The translations under genes and the position numbers were made by a program. Shown here piece by piece: positions 49,265 through 59,369 of a DNA stretch of 64,000 nt (positions are counted from its first letter, which is position 1; every line of letters starts with the position of its first letter). This DNA comes from an uncultured Verrucomicrobiota bacterium (GTDB lineage Bacteria; Verrucomicrobiota; Verrucomicrobiia; Verrucomicrobiales; DEV007). The DNA is taken from the NCBI GenBank assembly GCA_902589825.1, contig CACIUL010000003.1, positions 50,792 to 114,791 on the forward strand, written 5' to 3'. The notes under the pieces are model-generated. The model searched no databases, was not told where the DNA came from, and was given only the letters and a program-made list of their open reading frames with translations.

Positions 49265-49675
49265 ATGTTTGCTCTCATACGATTCGCCGTCTTTGTACTT
49301 TTAACGGGTGGAGTCTTCTACGGCACTGGTTGGAAGCTAGCTGCAATAGACAGGGAGACAGTCCTAGAAGGAGCTCTGTGGTCAAAAATTCTAAACAAAA
49401 GCGGCATCCCCAGCGATGCACATAAGGGCATATATGAGGATTTTGTTTTCCGGGACGAATTCATAGGAATACAAATCAACGAGAGCTACTACGGATTCGA
49501 ACAAACGAATCGTTTTTTTGAGTCTCCAGTAATTGAGCAAATTGGATTGTGGTTTGCTGTTGGATTCTTCATCTTCGGACTATTATCTTTTGTTGTGAAA
49601 CTGTTCAACGGCACCTATAACGCTGAGACCAGCTCAATTAGCCAGTCACTCGACGAAGATGACGAAGATAGCTAA
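49265..49675 (+). CDS. Small membrane protein with two TM helices, unknown function
   Basis: FALIRFAVFVLLTGGVFYGTGW and IGLWFAVGFFIFGLLSFVVKLF; acidic C-terminus. Confidence 0.5.
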   Translation: MFALIRFAVFVLLTGGVFYGTGWKLAAIDRETVLEGALWSKILNKSGIPSDAHKGIYEDFVFRDEFIGIQINESYYGFEQTNRFFESPVIEQIGLWFAVGFFIFGLLSFVVKLFNGTYNAETSSISQSLDEDDEDS

Positions 49676-49765
49676 AATGCTGAAGAAAAAGAGGCCAAAT
49701 TGGCAGGGCCTGCAGCGAGACCATGATCAGCGGAACAGTCAGCTGCCCGGAGAGCCCGAATGAAA

Positions 49766-49819
49766 AAGTGGATCAAGTTGGTGTATCAACTGGCCATTGC
49801 GAGCCCCGCCTGTAAGATA
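49766..49819. repeat. Repeat pair C, copy 2
   Basis: aagtggatcaagttggtgtatcaactggccattgcgagccccgcctgtaagata. Confidence 0.8.
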
Positions 49820-49845
49820 ATGACAGTGGCTTTGATGCGCTAACC

Positions 49846-49859
49846 CCTTGTAAACAAGG
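49846..49859. other. Inverted repeat CCTTGT-AA-ACAAGG beside tRNA
   Basis: Direct reading. Confidence 0.4.
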
Positions 49860-49870
49860 TTCCTATAAAG

Positions 49871-49943
<73 letters not shown>

Positions 49944-50126
49944 CGCTTAAGGTTGCCTACTCAACAGGCATCTTGCCCGTGATTCAAGTCCCGCCGTTGA
50001 ATAATTCAACGGCAAGGCCGAACAGGAAAACAAAAGAATTAACCCCGAAAATGTTTTCATAGTGTTTTGTTCAATGCCTTATTGGTATAAGGCAGGAACC
50101 AATAACGCAGACGCCTTATAAAGCCT

Positions 50127-53100
50127 TTATTCCGCGCCAACCACGGTCATGACCCCCTTCATCAGGCGCCAGTGCCCGGGGAAGGTGCACACGTAGTCGT
50201 ATTGCCCGGGTTCCTTCGGAGCAGTGAAGCTCAAGACCTCCTTCTGGCCGGGAAAGAGCAGGCCGAGGGAGGCGATCACGTCCGGGGTATCCGGCACGTA
50301 GCCGCGCTTGACCGCGTTGGGATCAGTGAGCATCCGGTCAGCAGCCTGGCCGAGGCGCTCCAAGGATCCCGGACGACCAATGATGAGGTTGTGCGGCATC
50401 GAGTCGTTGTTGTCAAAGACCAGCTTGATGCGCTTGCCTGCGGTGACCTTGAGGGTCGTCTTATCAAAGAGCATCTTCTCTTTTACCGTACCCAGCCGGA
50501 TCACGGTGGCCGTTGAGACATCGCCCAAGTCAGGTTCCGGGGCACTGCTGACAAGGCCGGTAATGCCCGCCTTCAGCGCCAGGGTCATCAGGTCGGTCTG
50601 CCGCTCCAGGGGCAAACGCTCAACCAGTGACTGCATCTGGGCAAGTTGTGCCGCCTCCAGGGGAACGGCAGCGCCAGCCGGCCAGCCGGCCGAAAAACCC
50701 TCAATCAGCGGCTCGACCAGCTCAGGGTTGATCTTCGGCAGAAGCTCAATCCAGGGCTTTAAGGTTTCCGCCTTGGCCTTCGCTGCAAAATTGCGTGCCA
50801 CCACGGAGGAAACCCCGACGTTGAGCTGGTTGCCAAGGCTCGGGTGCAGTTCCACCAGCTCAAGGTCGTCATACCAGGCGGTGCCCGTTGACTTCCCCCA
50901 GCCACCAAACATGCAGTAGATGCGGATACGGGTATTGCCCTCGGTGTCAAACTCATGCTCAATGCGCTGCCAGTCATTGGTGCCCTTCAGCGACCGGGTG
51001 CCGTTGCGTGAGATTCCAGGAAGATAGAACAGGGCACCGCGCCCGCTGCCCTGAAGCCCCTCGGTCTTCACCCAGGCACGCAGCCGGTATACCATGTGCG
51101 CCTTGACGTCGACCTCCAGGTAATGGCCTGCCTCGGACGCCTTGTCCGCGGAGATGCGCACGCAGTTCTTTCCACTGGCCGCCGACTCGGTATCCAGTGC
51201 CAGTTGTGGCTCGCCTGACCAGGTGCGTGTCAGCCAGCCCTTCGGGGACTTTCCGTCGAGCTGCTCAAACCCGGCATTGGGAATCAGGTTCACCTGCTTG
51301 CGCGCCTTGACCTCCGCCGCGGTGAGTCCCTCTTCAGCCGGCGGGCGTGACTTGACCAGGGCATCCAGGAAACTCTCCGCATTGCGGATAGCAGCCAGGC
51401 TGAACGCTGTCGGCAGCCAGTGGTCATTGGTTCCTGAAAGCGCAGCCAGTGCCTCAACCAGGGCATCGCCGACCAGCGGGTCAACCGGCATCTCGATCAA
51501 GGTAGAGAGGGCGGCAAGCTGTACATTGGGGCTGTCGTCGGTCAGCGCACCGCTTTCAATCAACAGGTCACGGTGTGCCGCATCACGCGGCAGCATGATC
51601 ACTGCGGCACGGCGAACACTGGCTGCCTTGTGCTTGAGGGCGGCAATGAGCAGCGCGTCGTTGACCTTGCCCAAAGACTGCAGAACCCACAGCGCATGCA
51701 GGGCAGCGGGATCAGAGCCGATGGCATCAAGTTCATTTTGGGCACGCACCACCTTCTCAAGGGCCGGGGCGACGTCAGCCTGCCCACGGTCCACCAGCAT
51801 CCTGTGGGCAGACAACCTCCAGTGCATGTTGCTGTGCCCAAGGGCGGCAATCAACGATTCGGGTTTGCTGACATCCAGAACCGGGGGCTTGGCGGGCTGA
51901 CTTCCCTCGTAAATGACCCGGTAGATGCGCGCGCGCTGCTGGTCACGCAACGGGGTGATATAGGCATTGCCCTTGCCCATCTTGAAGCCCTTCGGCAGCG
52001 GGTTGTGCTGGATGATGAAGTCATACCAGTCCGCCACCCAGACCTGACCATCGGGGCCGACCTGGGAAAACACCGGAGCACACCAGGCATCGGCACTGGC
52101 AAGCAGATTACGGCCATCCTTTTCCACAAAGCTTGACCCCTCCTTGACCAAAACCGCTGAGTGTACCAGGTGACCGGTCGGCTCATTGACAAAGGCAATG
52201 CGGTTCCAGTATTGCTCAGGGTAATCACGTGCCGTGTAAAGGTTATGGCCGGCTGCCGCAGTGAACCCACCATGCACGTCCACCTGCCTGATCTCATTGG
52301 TGATGCCGGTCATGTGGTAATGGCCGTCAATCTTGCGTGAGGGAAGCCTGCCCAGCCCGATGGCTCCCTCATAGAGGCGATCAGGCAAGCCCAGGTGCAG
52401 GCTGTGGGTATTGTTGGCCGTCGAGCCGAACCACTCACCGGTCTCGGACTGGCCGAGCCCCCAGGTGTTATTGCTCGACTTGGTGAGAAACTCCATCTGC
52501 TTGCCATCGGAGGTGAACCGGTAAAAACCATTGCCGAAGCGGTGGTGCTTGCCGCCAACCTCGCCACCAAAGGAGGAGTATCCAACAGCGCCGTATATCC
52601 AGCCATCCAGGCCATAATGGAGGCTGGAGGGACCCGCATGGGTATCCCCTGTTCCCCAGCCGCTGAAGAGGATCTCACGCACATCAGCCCGGTCATCTCC
52701 ATCGGTATCCTTGAGGAAAAGCATGTGTGGAGCCTGAGAGACAACCAACCCGCCCCGGGCAAACACCATTCCGGTGGGAATACTCAGACCGTCTGCAAAC
52801 ACCTTAACCTTGTCACACCGGCCGTCCCCGTCGGTGTCCTCAAGGATCTTGATCGAGTCCTTGCCCTCACCGCTAATCTTCATGTCATTGGGGTAGTCGA
52901 CCGTCTCTGCGACCCAGCACCGACCACGCTCATCCCAGGCAATTGCCGCCGGGTTGGCAATCTGCGGCTCGGCAGCAAACAGCTCCAGCCGGAAGCCGAC
53001 GGGAACCTGGATGGTCTTCATTGACTCCTCGGCCTTGAGCGGATGCTGGAACTTCGGCGGGGGGTCACGCTTTTCGTAGTTGGGAATGTCTGCCTCGGTG

Positions 53101-53867
53101 AACTTGAACTCCGGCATATCAAGCAGCTCGAAGCGCTCGCGGGCATCCTTGTGAACGGCCCACAGGATACCCCGCTGGACAAGGTTATGGAAACCGGGGT
53201 TGGTCCATGTGCGCTGGTCATGCCCCCAGGCCGTGTAGAAGACGCGCCCCTTGCCATGCGTGCGAACCCATGTCCAGGGTTCACGCTTTCCCTTCTCCTC
53301 CCGATAGGCAAGCACTGTCCGGTCCACCTCATTGTGCTTGTGGTGCACGTAGGTCTCATCCCAGCTCTCAAACCCCTTGAACCCCTTGAAAAGCGGGTGG
53401 TCCGGCTGGGCAATGCTGGTGCGGAAAACACCGGTACCATGGCTCTTGAACTGCGCGCCGAGCAGGGCAATTAAATCCGGAGAATTGTGAAAGCAATAGG
53501 AGGCGCAGTGCAGCGGGATGTAGCCTTTTCCCCCGGCCACAAAGTCCAGAATCGCCTTCTCCTGGTCCTTGCCGATAGTCGTGATGTTGGCATAGACAAT
53601 CAGGCCGTCAAACTTGTTCAGGTATTTGAGGTTCATGTCCTCAAGATCCTCGGTATAGGTGATAAATATCCCCTTGGATCCGAGGGCCGCCTTGAGTTCA
53701 GCCACCCGCAAGGCAGGCTGGTGATGTCCCTTGTCCCCGAGGAAAAGCAACTGGATAGGTCCCCCGGAAGGCTGCCCGTCCTTCTGCGCCGGCACGCTCA
53801 GCTGGCTGTATAGGAAAACGGCGGCGGCAAAGAAACCGGCAACAAGCAATGATCGAAACGCATTCAT
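50127..53867 (-). CDS. Multidomain secreted protein: ThuA-like + PVC-type propeller dehydrogenase-like + HEAT-like + carbohydrate-binding-like + C-terminal cupredoxin
   Basis: IQLLFLGDKGHHQPALRVAELK and LHCASYCFHNSPDLIALLGAQF (ThuA); GFRLELFAAEPQIANPAAIAWDERGRCWVAE (propeller); NLIPNAGFEQLDG (CBM-like); SMPHNLIIG...YDYVCTFPGHWRLMKGVMTV (type 1 copper site). Confidence 0.85.
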   Translation of the reverse strand: MNAFRSLLVAGFFAAAVFLYSQLSVPAQKDGQPSGGPIQLLFLGDKGHHQPALRVAELKAALGSKGIFITYTEDLEDMNLKYLNKFDGLIVYANITTIGKDQEKAILDFVAGGKGYIPLHCASYCFHNSPDLIALLGAQFKSHGTGVFRTSIAQPDHPLFKGFKGFESWDETYVHHKHNEVDRTVLAYREEKGKREPWTWVRTHGKGRVFYTAWGHDQRTWTNPGFHNLVQRGILWAVHKDARERFELLDMPEFKFTEADIPNYEKRDPPPKFQHPLKAEESMKTIQVPVGFRLELFAAEPQIANPAAIAWDERGRCWVAETVDYPNDMKISGEGKDSIKILEDTDGDGRCDKVKVFADGLSIPTGMVFARGGLVVSQAPHMLFLKDTDGDDRADVREILFSGWGTGDTHAGPSSLHYGLDGWIYGAVGYSSFGGEVGGKHHRFGNGFYRFTSDGKQMEFLTKSSNNTWGLGQSETGEWFGSTANNTHSLHLGLPDRLYEGAIGLGRLPSRKIDGHYHMTGITNEIRQVDVHGGFTAAAGHNLYTARDYPEQYWNRIAFVNEPTGHLVHSAVLVKEGSSFVEKDGRNLLASADAWCAPVFSQVGPDGQVWVADWYDFIIQHNPLPKGFKMGKGNAYITPLRDQQRARIYRVIYEGSQPAKPPVLDVSKPESLIAALGHSNMHWRLSAHRMLVDRGQADVAPALEKVVRAQNELDAIGSDPAALHALWVLQSLGKVNDALLIAALKHKAASVRRAAVIMLPRDAAHRDLLIESGALTDDSPNVQLAALSTLIEMPVDPLVGDALVEALAALSGTNDHWLPTAFSLAAIRNAESFLDALVKSRPPAEEGLTAAEVKARKQVNLIPNAGFEQLDGKSPKGWLTRTWSGEPQLALDTESAASGKNCVRISADKASEAGHYLEVDVKAHMVYRLRAWVKTEGLQGSGRGALFYLPGISRNGTRSLKGTNDWQRIEHEFDTEGNTRIRIYCMFGGWGKSTGTAWYDDLELVELHPSLGNQLNVGVSSVVARNFAAKAKAETLKPWIELLPKINPELVEPLIEGFSAGWPAGAAVPLEAAQLAQMQSLVERLPLERQTDLMTLALKAGITGLVSSAPEPDLGDVSTATVIRLGTVKEKMLFDKTTLKVTAGKRIKLVFDNNDSMPHNLIIGRPGSLERLGQAADRMLTDPNAVKRGYVPDTPDVIASLGLLFPGQKEVLSFTAPKEPGQYDYVCTFPGHWRLMKGVMTVVGAE

Positions 53868-53902
53868 GGTAAAAAAGAAAAACAGGATAGTGCCATTCTA
53901 GC

Positions 53903-53924
53903 TTGCCTGCGGGCAGACAGGCAA
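53903..53924. terminator. Perfect 7-bp inverted repeat, possible terminator between the two PVC-type genes
   Basis: TTGCCTG-cgggcaga-CAGGCAA; no strong T-tract. Confidence 0.4.
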
Positions 53925-53961
53925 CAACTTCAGCCGCTAATTCACGGTAATAATGTGGACC

Positions 53962-55908
53962 TTAATCGGCTCCGGACAGGATACTTTCAAGCGCCGCCTT
54001 CTTCAGGGCTGCAGGCTGGAAGTCCAGTGCGCGAAAATATCCCGGCCTTTCCCCTTCCCCTGTCCCGGGATCCTTGATGATTTTAGCGATCAATTCCGCC
54101 GACCTTCTCGCGCGGCTCCTCCAGACAATCTCACGGCCGGCCGCATTGTCCCAGTCCTTTCCCACCTCCTTCAGCCAGGCATCAAGGCAGGCATCCCAGT
54201 CCTCTGCAGCGGCAATGCCCAGTGCCTCCAGTGACCAGCGGTCACCAGCCTCATGTGCCAAGGCCAGTTTCCGCCATAACTGAGCCTTCAAGGGACCTTT
54301 GACCAGCCTGAGGCACACCGCACATTCACGGCGCACCTTTGCAGAGGGATCCGCTGCCATCCTTTCAATCAGTTCCGGAAGTGAAACTCCCACCTGCACG
54401 GCAAGCCGCAGGGCAGTTACCCTGATATCGGCATTGGCATCCCCCGCGGCCAACCGGACATAATGCTCCCCGCGTCCGGAAATCTTCCCCAAAAGCCACA
54501 GCGCACGGGCACGGTGCCGCTGATTCTGCGATTGATACAGGTCAAGCAAGGCCTTCTCTGCCTTGACTCCCATGCCGTGCAGGACCTGCCATGCCTTGTA
54601 GCGCACGCAATAGTTCGGGTTCTTGAGCGCAAAGGCGGCCGCGGCGGGGGAATCGTATGCCGGTTTTCCAGGCACATAGCGCGCACCTTCCGGGGCAATC
54701 CGGTACAGGCGCCCCTTGGCGATATCGCGTTGCTGGAATCCTCCCACCACTGAGTCATACCAGTCACTGACAAACAGTGAACCGTCCGGGGCCACAGCGA
54801 CATCCACCGGACGAAACGATCGGTCCTTGCGACTCTTCATCATCGCAAGGGATTGCCCGGCATATCCCGCCCCGGATTCCTTCATCGGGTAGGCACGAAC
54901 CACGTTGACCCCGGACTCACAGTGGACGACCTGATCCCAGTAGGCACGCGGAAGAAGACGGCCCTCATAGACGGTAATACCCGTCGGTGCCCCGGCCCCG
55001 GTCTGCACCACGTTGGGAACCACCCCGGGGTCATTCAGGTGCCAGTGCCTTAGGGAAACATCCTCGTGCATCCCGGGCCGCTTCTTGCGCCAACCCTCTC
55101 CGGTCAGCTCATCAAGGTAACCGTAGTTGCCTCCCTCCATCACGAAGTTGATGCGGGTGGCACGGTTGCCGTCATCATCGTTATCCGACTGCCAGAGCGA
55201 GCCGAAGGAATCAACACTCACCTCATAGTTATTGCGGAAGTTGTGCCCCAGCACCTCCAGCCGGCTGCCATCCAGCTGGCAGCGAAACACCATGCCGCCC
55301 CAGAACGGCTTGCCCTTGTCCTCCACCAGCCTGCCATGGATATCCTTGAGGACCTTGCCGTCGGCACCGCGCAGGTTTTTTCCGGTATTACCGAAGTTCC
55401 AGTACATGTTGCCGTCCGGACCAAAGACCAGGGAGTGGTAAGAGTGGTCATGCTGCTCAACCCCGTCCCCGGAAAAGAGCAACTCCCTGCGATCCGCACG
55501 GTCATCGCCGTCATCATCATAAAACACCCAGACCTTGGGTGTCACCGAGACGATGACCCGGTCGGAAAGAACACACAGTCCCATTGCCGCATCCACTTCG
55601 GTGCCCTGATAGAAGACCTTGTGTGAATCCATTTTCCCGTCGCCGTCCAGATCCTCCATGATCATGATGCGATCCCCCGCTGCGCGCTTGCCCCGGTTGG
55701 GGCGGTAATTGACCACGTCACAGGCCCAGACACGCCCCCGGTGGTCAATGTCAATATTGCTTAGGCTGACGATGTCCGGCTCGGAGGAGGACAGGGTCAC
55801 CTGCAAGCCTTCCCCGGCATCAAAATCCTCATTCGCATTGATGCCGGCAACAAGGACAGCGGATAGAAGCAATACACTCAGGTATGAAATCTTTTGAAGG
55901 CTGGGCAT
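53962..55908 (-). CDS. PVC-type membrane-bound dehydrogenase-like beta-propeller protein with HEAT-like C-terminus
   Basis: GLQVTLSSSEPDIVSLSNIDIDHRGRVWACDVVNYR; propeller blade motifs; start chosen at MPSLQKISYLS. Confidence 0.85.
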   Translation of the reverse strand: MPSLQKISYLSVLLLSAVLVAGINANEDFDAGEGLQVTLSSSEPDIVSLSNIDIDHRGRVWACDVVNYRPNRGKRAAGDRIMIMEDLDGDGKMDSHKVFYQGTEVDAAMGLCVLSDRVIVSVTPKVWVFYDDDGDDRADRRELLFSGDGVEQHDHSYHSLVFGPDGNMYWNFGNTGKNLRGADGKVLKDIHGRLVEDKGKPFWGGMVFRCQLDGSRLEVLGHNFRNNYEVSVDSFGSLWQSDNDDDGNRATRINFVMEGGNYGYLDELTGEGWRKKRPGMHEDVSLRHWHLNDPGVVPNVVQTGAGAPTGITVYEGRLLPRAYWDQVVHCESGVNVVRAYPMKESGAGYAGQSLAMMKSRKDRSFRPVDVAVAPDGSLFVSDWYDSVVGGFQQRDIAKGRLYRIAPEGARYVPGKPAYDSPAAAAFALKNPNYCVRYKAWQVLHGMGVKAEKALLDLYQSQNQRHRARALWLLGKISGRGEHYVRLAAGDANADIRVTALRLAVQVGVSLPELIERMAADPSAKVRRECAVCLRLVKGPLKAQLWRKLALAHEAGDRWSLEALGIAAAEDWDACLDAWLKEVGKDWDNAAGREIVWRSRARRSAELIAKIIKDPGTGEGERPGYFRALDFQPAALKKAALESILSGAD

Positions 55909-56011
55909 GACTAATAACATTACAACAAAATCCTCCCGGCAATTCAAGTACGAGAGTCATGGTTCATGACTCTCCTGGCCAGTTAGGCATTGCGAACCTG
56001 ACCCATTTGCC

Positions 56012-57187
56012 CTAATTCACGGCAAACTGCAGGATACGTGCGGCACTTCCCCTGCTGGCCGGATTGGAATTCCCTGCCAGACGCAGGCGGGCGGTATGCT
56101 CCTTTAGCTCAAGGTCGGCGGCAAACATCACCGTGCGCGGGTAATGAAGGCCACGGCTATGGCGATGATAAAGGTCCACCTTCTTCCACGGCCCGCCGTC
56201 AATACTCACCTCGATTATTCCCGCATCCGGCCCTGCCAGGACGTAGGCCCCGAGGGCTCTCCCCTTGAACCGGACAGTGTTCTCGCGCTGCGGTTGATCG
56301 GCACAAAGCAGCTTCATCCCGGCAAAGGTGCCGCGGAAGGAGCCGGGGATTTTCTTCCAGTCCGGAACCTGCCACTTCCAGTCGGCATTGGCCGATTTCG
56401 CCGGGGAAAGGAACGCGCCGTTAAAATAGCTGCCCTGATCAATCACCTCGCCGGGCACGGGATGATCCCTTGGCACCTGAGGTGCCGGCCTCGACCAGGC
56501 GGTTTTAAGCAGGCTGCCTATCATCTCGTCAGCAATCGCATTGCCTGCCGGACCGGGGTGCGTACCTCCGAACTTTTTCCAGGTCAGCGTGCCTGCCGTA
56601 ATGCGGTCGGCAACCTCACGGGCAAGGAAAATCGTGGAGACTTCGTATTTCTTGAGCACCTCCTCATGTGCCGCCATGGGAACAGGCATCCTGCCTGCCT
56701 GCAAATCCTTGAGCATACCGGGATTAACAAAGTAGGTCACGACAATGTCCATCCTGGGCTGCGCACTGCGCGCCTGCCTGATAATTCCCTCCATGCCGCG
56801 TACGCACTCCCGGTGAGCATGCCCGGCGTCCTGGTCATCATTCACCGCAAACTCAATGAAGAAGAGATCCACCCTGCCCTTCTCCAGGACCTGGGAGCGG
56901 AGGCGAAAGGCCCCGGTGGTTGAGCAGGTCGATGAAATCCCCGCATTAATGAAATCAAACCTGGTCTCGGGAAAGAGCTTCTTTAGACGCGCTGCAACCA
57001 TGGGCCGATAACCGTTCATCTGCGTGATCGATCCCCCCATAAAGGCAACCCTGCCGCTTTTCCCGCCCTTGAACTGCAGCAGGGAGTTATCATAACTGCC
57101 GCGCAGGATCACGTTGCGGTTTATCTCCTCTCCATAAACGCAGGCAATACCCAGGAGAAACAACACCAGGAGATTAATCAATTTCAT
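56012..57187 (-). CDS. SGNH/GDSL-type hydrolase, secreted
   Basis: GRVAFMGGSITQMNGYRPMVAARLKKLFP; DLFFIEFAVNDDQDAGHAHRE; GGTHPGPAGNAIADEMI. Confidence 0.88.
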   Translation of the reverse strand: MKLINLLVLFLLGIACVYGEEINRNVILRGSYDNSLLQFKGGKSGRVAFMGGSITQMNGYRPMVAARLKKLFPETRFDFINAGISSTCSTTGAFRLRSQVLEKGRVDLFFIEFAVNDDQDAGHAHRECVRGMEGIIRQARSAQPRMDIVVTYFVNPGMLKDLQAGRMPVPMAAHEEVLKKYEVSTIFLAREVADRITAGTLTWKKFGGTHPGPAGNAIADEMIGSLLKTAWSRPAPQVPRDHPVPGEVIDQGSYFNGAFLSPAKSANADWKWQVPDWKKIPGSFRGTFAGMKLLCADQPQRENTVRFKGRALGAYVLAGPDAGIIEVSIDGGPWKKVDLYHRHSRGLHYPRTVMFAADLELKEHTARLRLAGNSNPASRGSAARILQFAVN

Positions 57188-57309
57188 CAGGCCATTCTAG
57201 CCACAGGATCGGGAAGATATCCACCCCCGGCCCAAAAAAAATCCGGCATGCAATGGCATTGATCGGGCAAACAAATCATGCTCCAGTACATGAATCCCAA
57301 CTGACCTCC

Positions 57310-57918
57310 ATGCGCCCTGCCCTGCCCATTGGTCTTATCACGACCTGTTCCACGCTTTTTCTCATCAGCTCCCCGGACGCACGTGCTCAGGAGACCGGGC
57401 AACAATCCCCCAGGATCAACTCCGTTTCCATCAGCAACCAAGCCGTGGAGATCAAGCTTTCGCTCAACCGGCCATTTGACTGGAGGAAGATGAAATTTGT
57501 CTCCATTAAGACCTTCCAGAATGATCCTCCATGGTTTCCGCCAACCCGGCACCAACTCACCTTTGGTCACAATGAACCGGGGATGTTCGAGTGGTTCCAG
57601 TGGGACTTTATCGAGCTGGGAAAGTTTGAATTTATTGGTGAATATTCCCTTAGGGCAACCACCTTCGGCGGGCGCGGGATCACCGGCATCTTCAACCCCG
57701 TGACCAACCTGCTGAGCTTTGACGGACTGGACTATGTGCCCTCCATGCAGGCTCCGGGTGTCGCCGTGAAATTCTCCAGCGACATGGTCAACTGGCAGAG
57801 CATCGACCTCGGTGACCAGGTCCCGCGCGAGTTCAACTGGGGAGAACCCATCACGTTGCGCTTCAGCCTCGGGGATGCCAGGCAGGGATTCTTCATGGCC
57901 GAGATTGAGGAAAACTAA
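57310..57918 (+). CDS. Secreted hypothetical protein
   Basis: Signal peptide RPALPIGLITTCSTLFLISSPDARA; no family recognised. Confidence 0.55.
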   Translation: MRPALPIGLITTCSTLFLISSPDARAQETGQQSPRINSVSISNQAVEIKLSLNRPFDWRKMKFVSIKTFQNDPPWFPPTRHQLTFGHNEPGMFEWFQWDFIELGKFEFIGEYSLRATTFGGRGITGIFNPVTNLLSFDGLDYVPSMQAPGVAVKFSSDMVNWQSIDLGDQVPREFNWGEPITLRFSLGDARQGFFMAEIEEN

Positions 57919-57953
57919 AGGCCAGAAACAATTACCTTCCCCTCCTTGAAAAA

Positions 57954-59369
57954 TCAGCTGAGCAGCTGCCTGACGACCTTTGTCTTCTCCACCCCGGTCG
58001 GTGACTGGTTCAATCCCTGGAACTTGAAAGTAAAGCGCTTGTCATCAATACCCAGGCAATGCAGGACCGTCGCGTTGATGTCCCGGGTGTGAACCGGGTC
58101 CTTGACGATATTGTAGCAGAAGTCGTCGGTTTCCCCGACCATGCGGCCGCCCTGGACACCACCACCTGCCATCCACATGGTAAAGCAGCGTCCATGATGA
58201 TCCCGGCCATTGTTGATTTTTCCCTGGCTGTAGATGCTGCGGCCAAATTCCCCTCCCCAGATCACCAGCGTATCATCCAGCATGCCGCGCTGCTTGAGGT
58301 CCTGCACCAGGGCTGCCGATCCCTGGTCCGTGTCCCGGCACTGTGCCTTCAAGTGCGGCACCAGTGACCCGTGCTGGTCCCATCCCCGGTGGAACAACTG
58401 AATAAAGCGCACATCACGCTCAGCCATGCGCCGGGCCAGCAGGCAGTTATAGGCGTAGCTGCCGGGCACTCTTGCCTCTTCACCGTAAAGGGCAAAGGTG
58501 CTCTCCGGTTCATCTGATAAATCGGTGATCTCCGGCGCCGAGGCCTGCATGCGGTAGGCCATGTCATACTGGAAATTACGGGTCTCGATCTCGGGGTCCC
58601 CGGTGGCATCCAGGCGGATTTTATTCAGTGCGGCAATGTCATCGAGCATTTTGCGGCGACTGTCGCGATCGATACCCGCCGGGTCATTCAGGTAGAGGAT
58701 CGGTGCTCCTCCTCCCCGCAATTGCACCCCCTGGCAATTGGATGGCAAAAACCCGCTGCCCCACAGTCGCGAGAAAATCGGCTGACCCGGGTTCTTCCCG
58801 GTTCCCTGGGAGATCATTACCACATAACCCGGCATGTCCTTGTTGGCACTGCCAAGCCCGTATTGACACCAGGAGCCGATGCTTGGCCGGCCGGGCACCT
58901 GGGAACCGGTATTGATGAACGTAATCCCGGGGTCATGGTTAATTGCCTCGGTATGCACGGACTTGACCAGGCTGATCTCATCGGCAATGCCACAGGTGTA
59001 TGGCAGGAGGTCACTGATGGTCACGCCACTCTGTCCGCGCGGGGCAACCGGCATGATCGGACCATTGACCGTGAAGTTGCGCTGCCCGGCCGTCATGCCG
59101 GTCACCCTCTGTCCGCCGCGCACACTCTTTGGCAACTCCGTGCCATGAAGTTTTTTCAAGGCCGGCTTGTAGTCGAACAAGTCAACGTGTGAAGGGCCTC
59201 CCGACTGGAAGAGGTAAATCACCCGCTTGGCGGTGGCATCATGATGCGGCAGGTCCGACCCCGGGGCATTGCGGGCCTGGAGATTTGGCATCCCCAAGAA
59301 CGCCAGGGTTCCAAGCCCTGATCCCATGAAGGCACGCCTTGTTGAAGAATGGTGTTTCATCTGGAGCAA
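57954..59369 (-). CDS. DUF1501 domain-containing Tat-exported protein
   Basis: STRRAFMGSGLGTLAFLG Tat-like signal; VIYLFQSGGPSHVDLFDYKPAL; VIWGGEFGRSIYSQG; DHHGRCFTMWMAGGGVQGG. Confidence 0.95.
   Translation of the reverse strand: MLQMKHHSSTRRAFMGSGLGTLAFLGMPNLQARNAPGSDLPHHDATAKRVIYLFQSGGPSHVDLFDYKPALKKLHGTELPKSVRGGQRVTGMTAGQRNFTVNGPIMPVAPRGQSGVTISDLLPYTCGIADEISLVKSVHTEAINHDPGITFINTGSQVPGRPSIGSWCQYGLGSANKDMPGYVVMISQGTGKNPGQPIFSRLWGSGFLPSNCQGVQLRGGGAPILYLNDPAGIDRDSRRKMLDDIAALNKIRLDATGDPEIETRNFQYDMAYRMQASAPEITDLSDEPESTFALYGEEARVPGSYAYNCLLARRMAERDVRFIQLFHRGWDQHGSLVPHLKAQCRDTDQGSAALVQDLKQRGMLDDTLVIWGGEFGRSIYSQGKINNGRDHHGRCFTMWMAGGGVQGGRMVGETDDFCYNIVKDPVHTRDINATVLHCLGIDDKRFTFKFQGLNQSPTGVEKTKVVRQLLS

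Noticed and set aside
50308-52136. Several 180-250 aa plus-strand ORFs
   Set aside because: All antisense to the well-supported 1246-aa multidomain gene.
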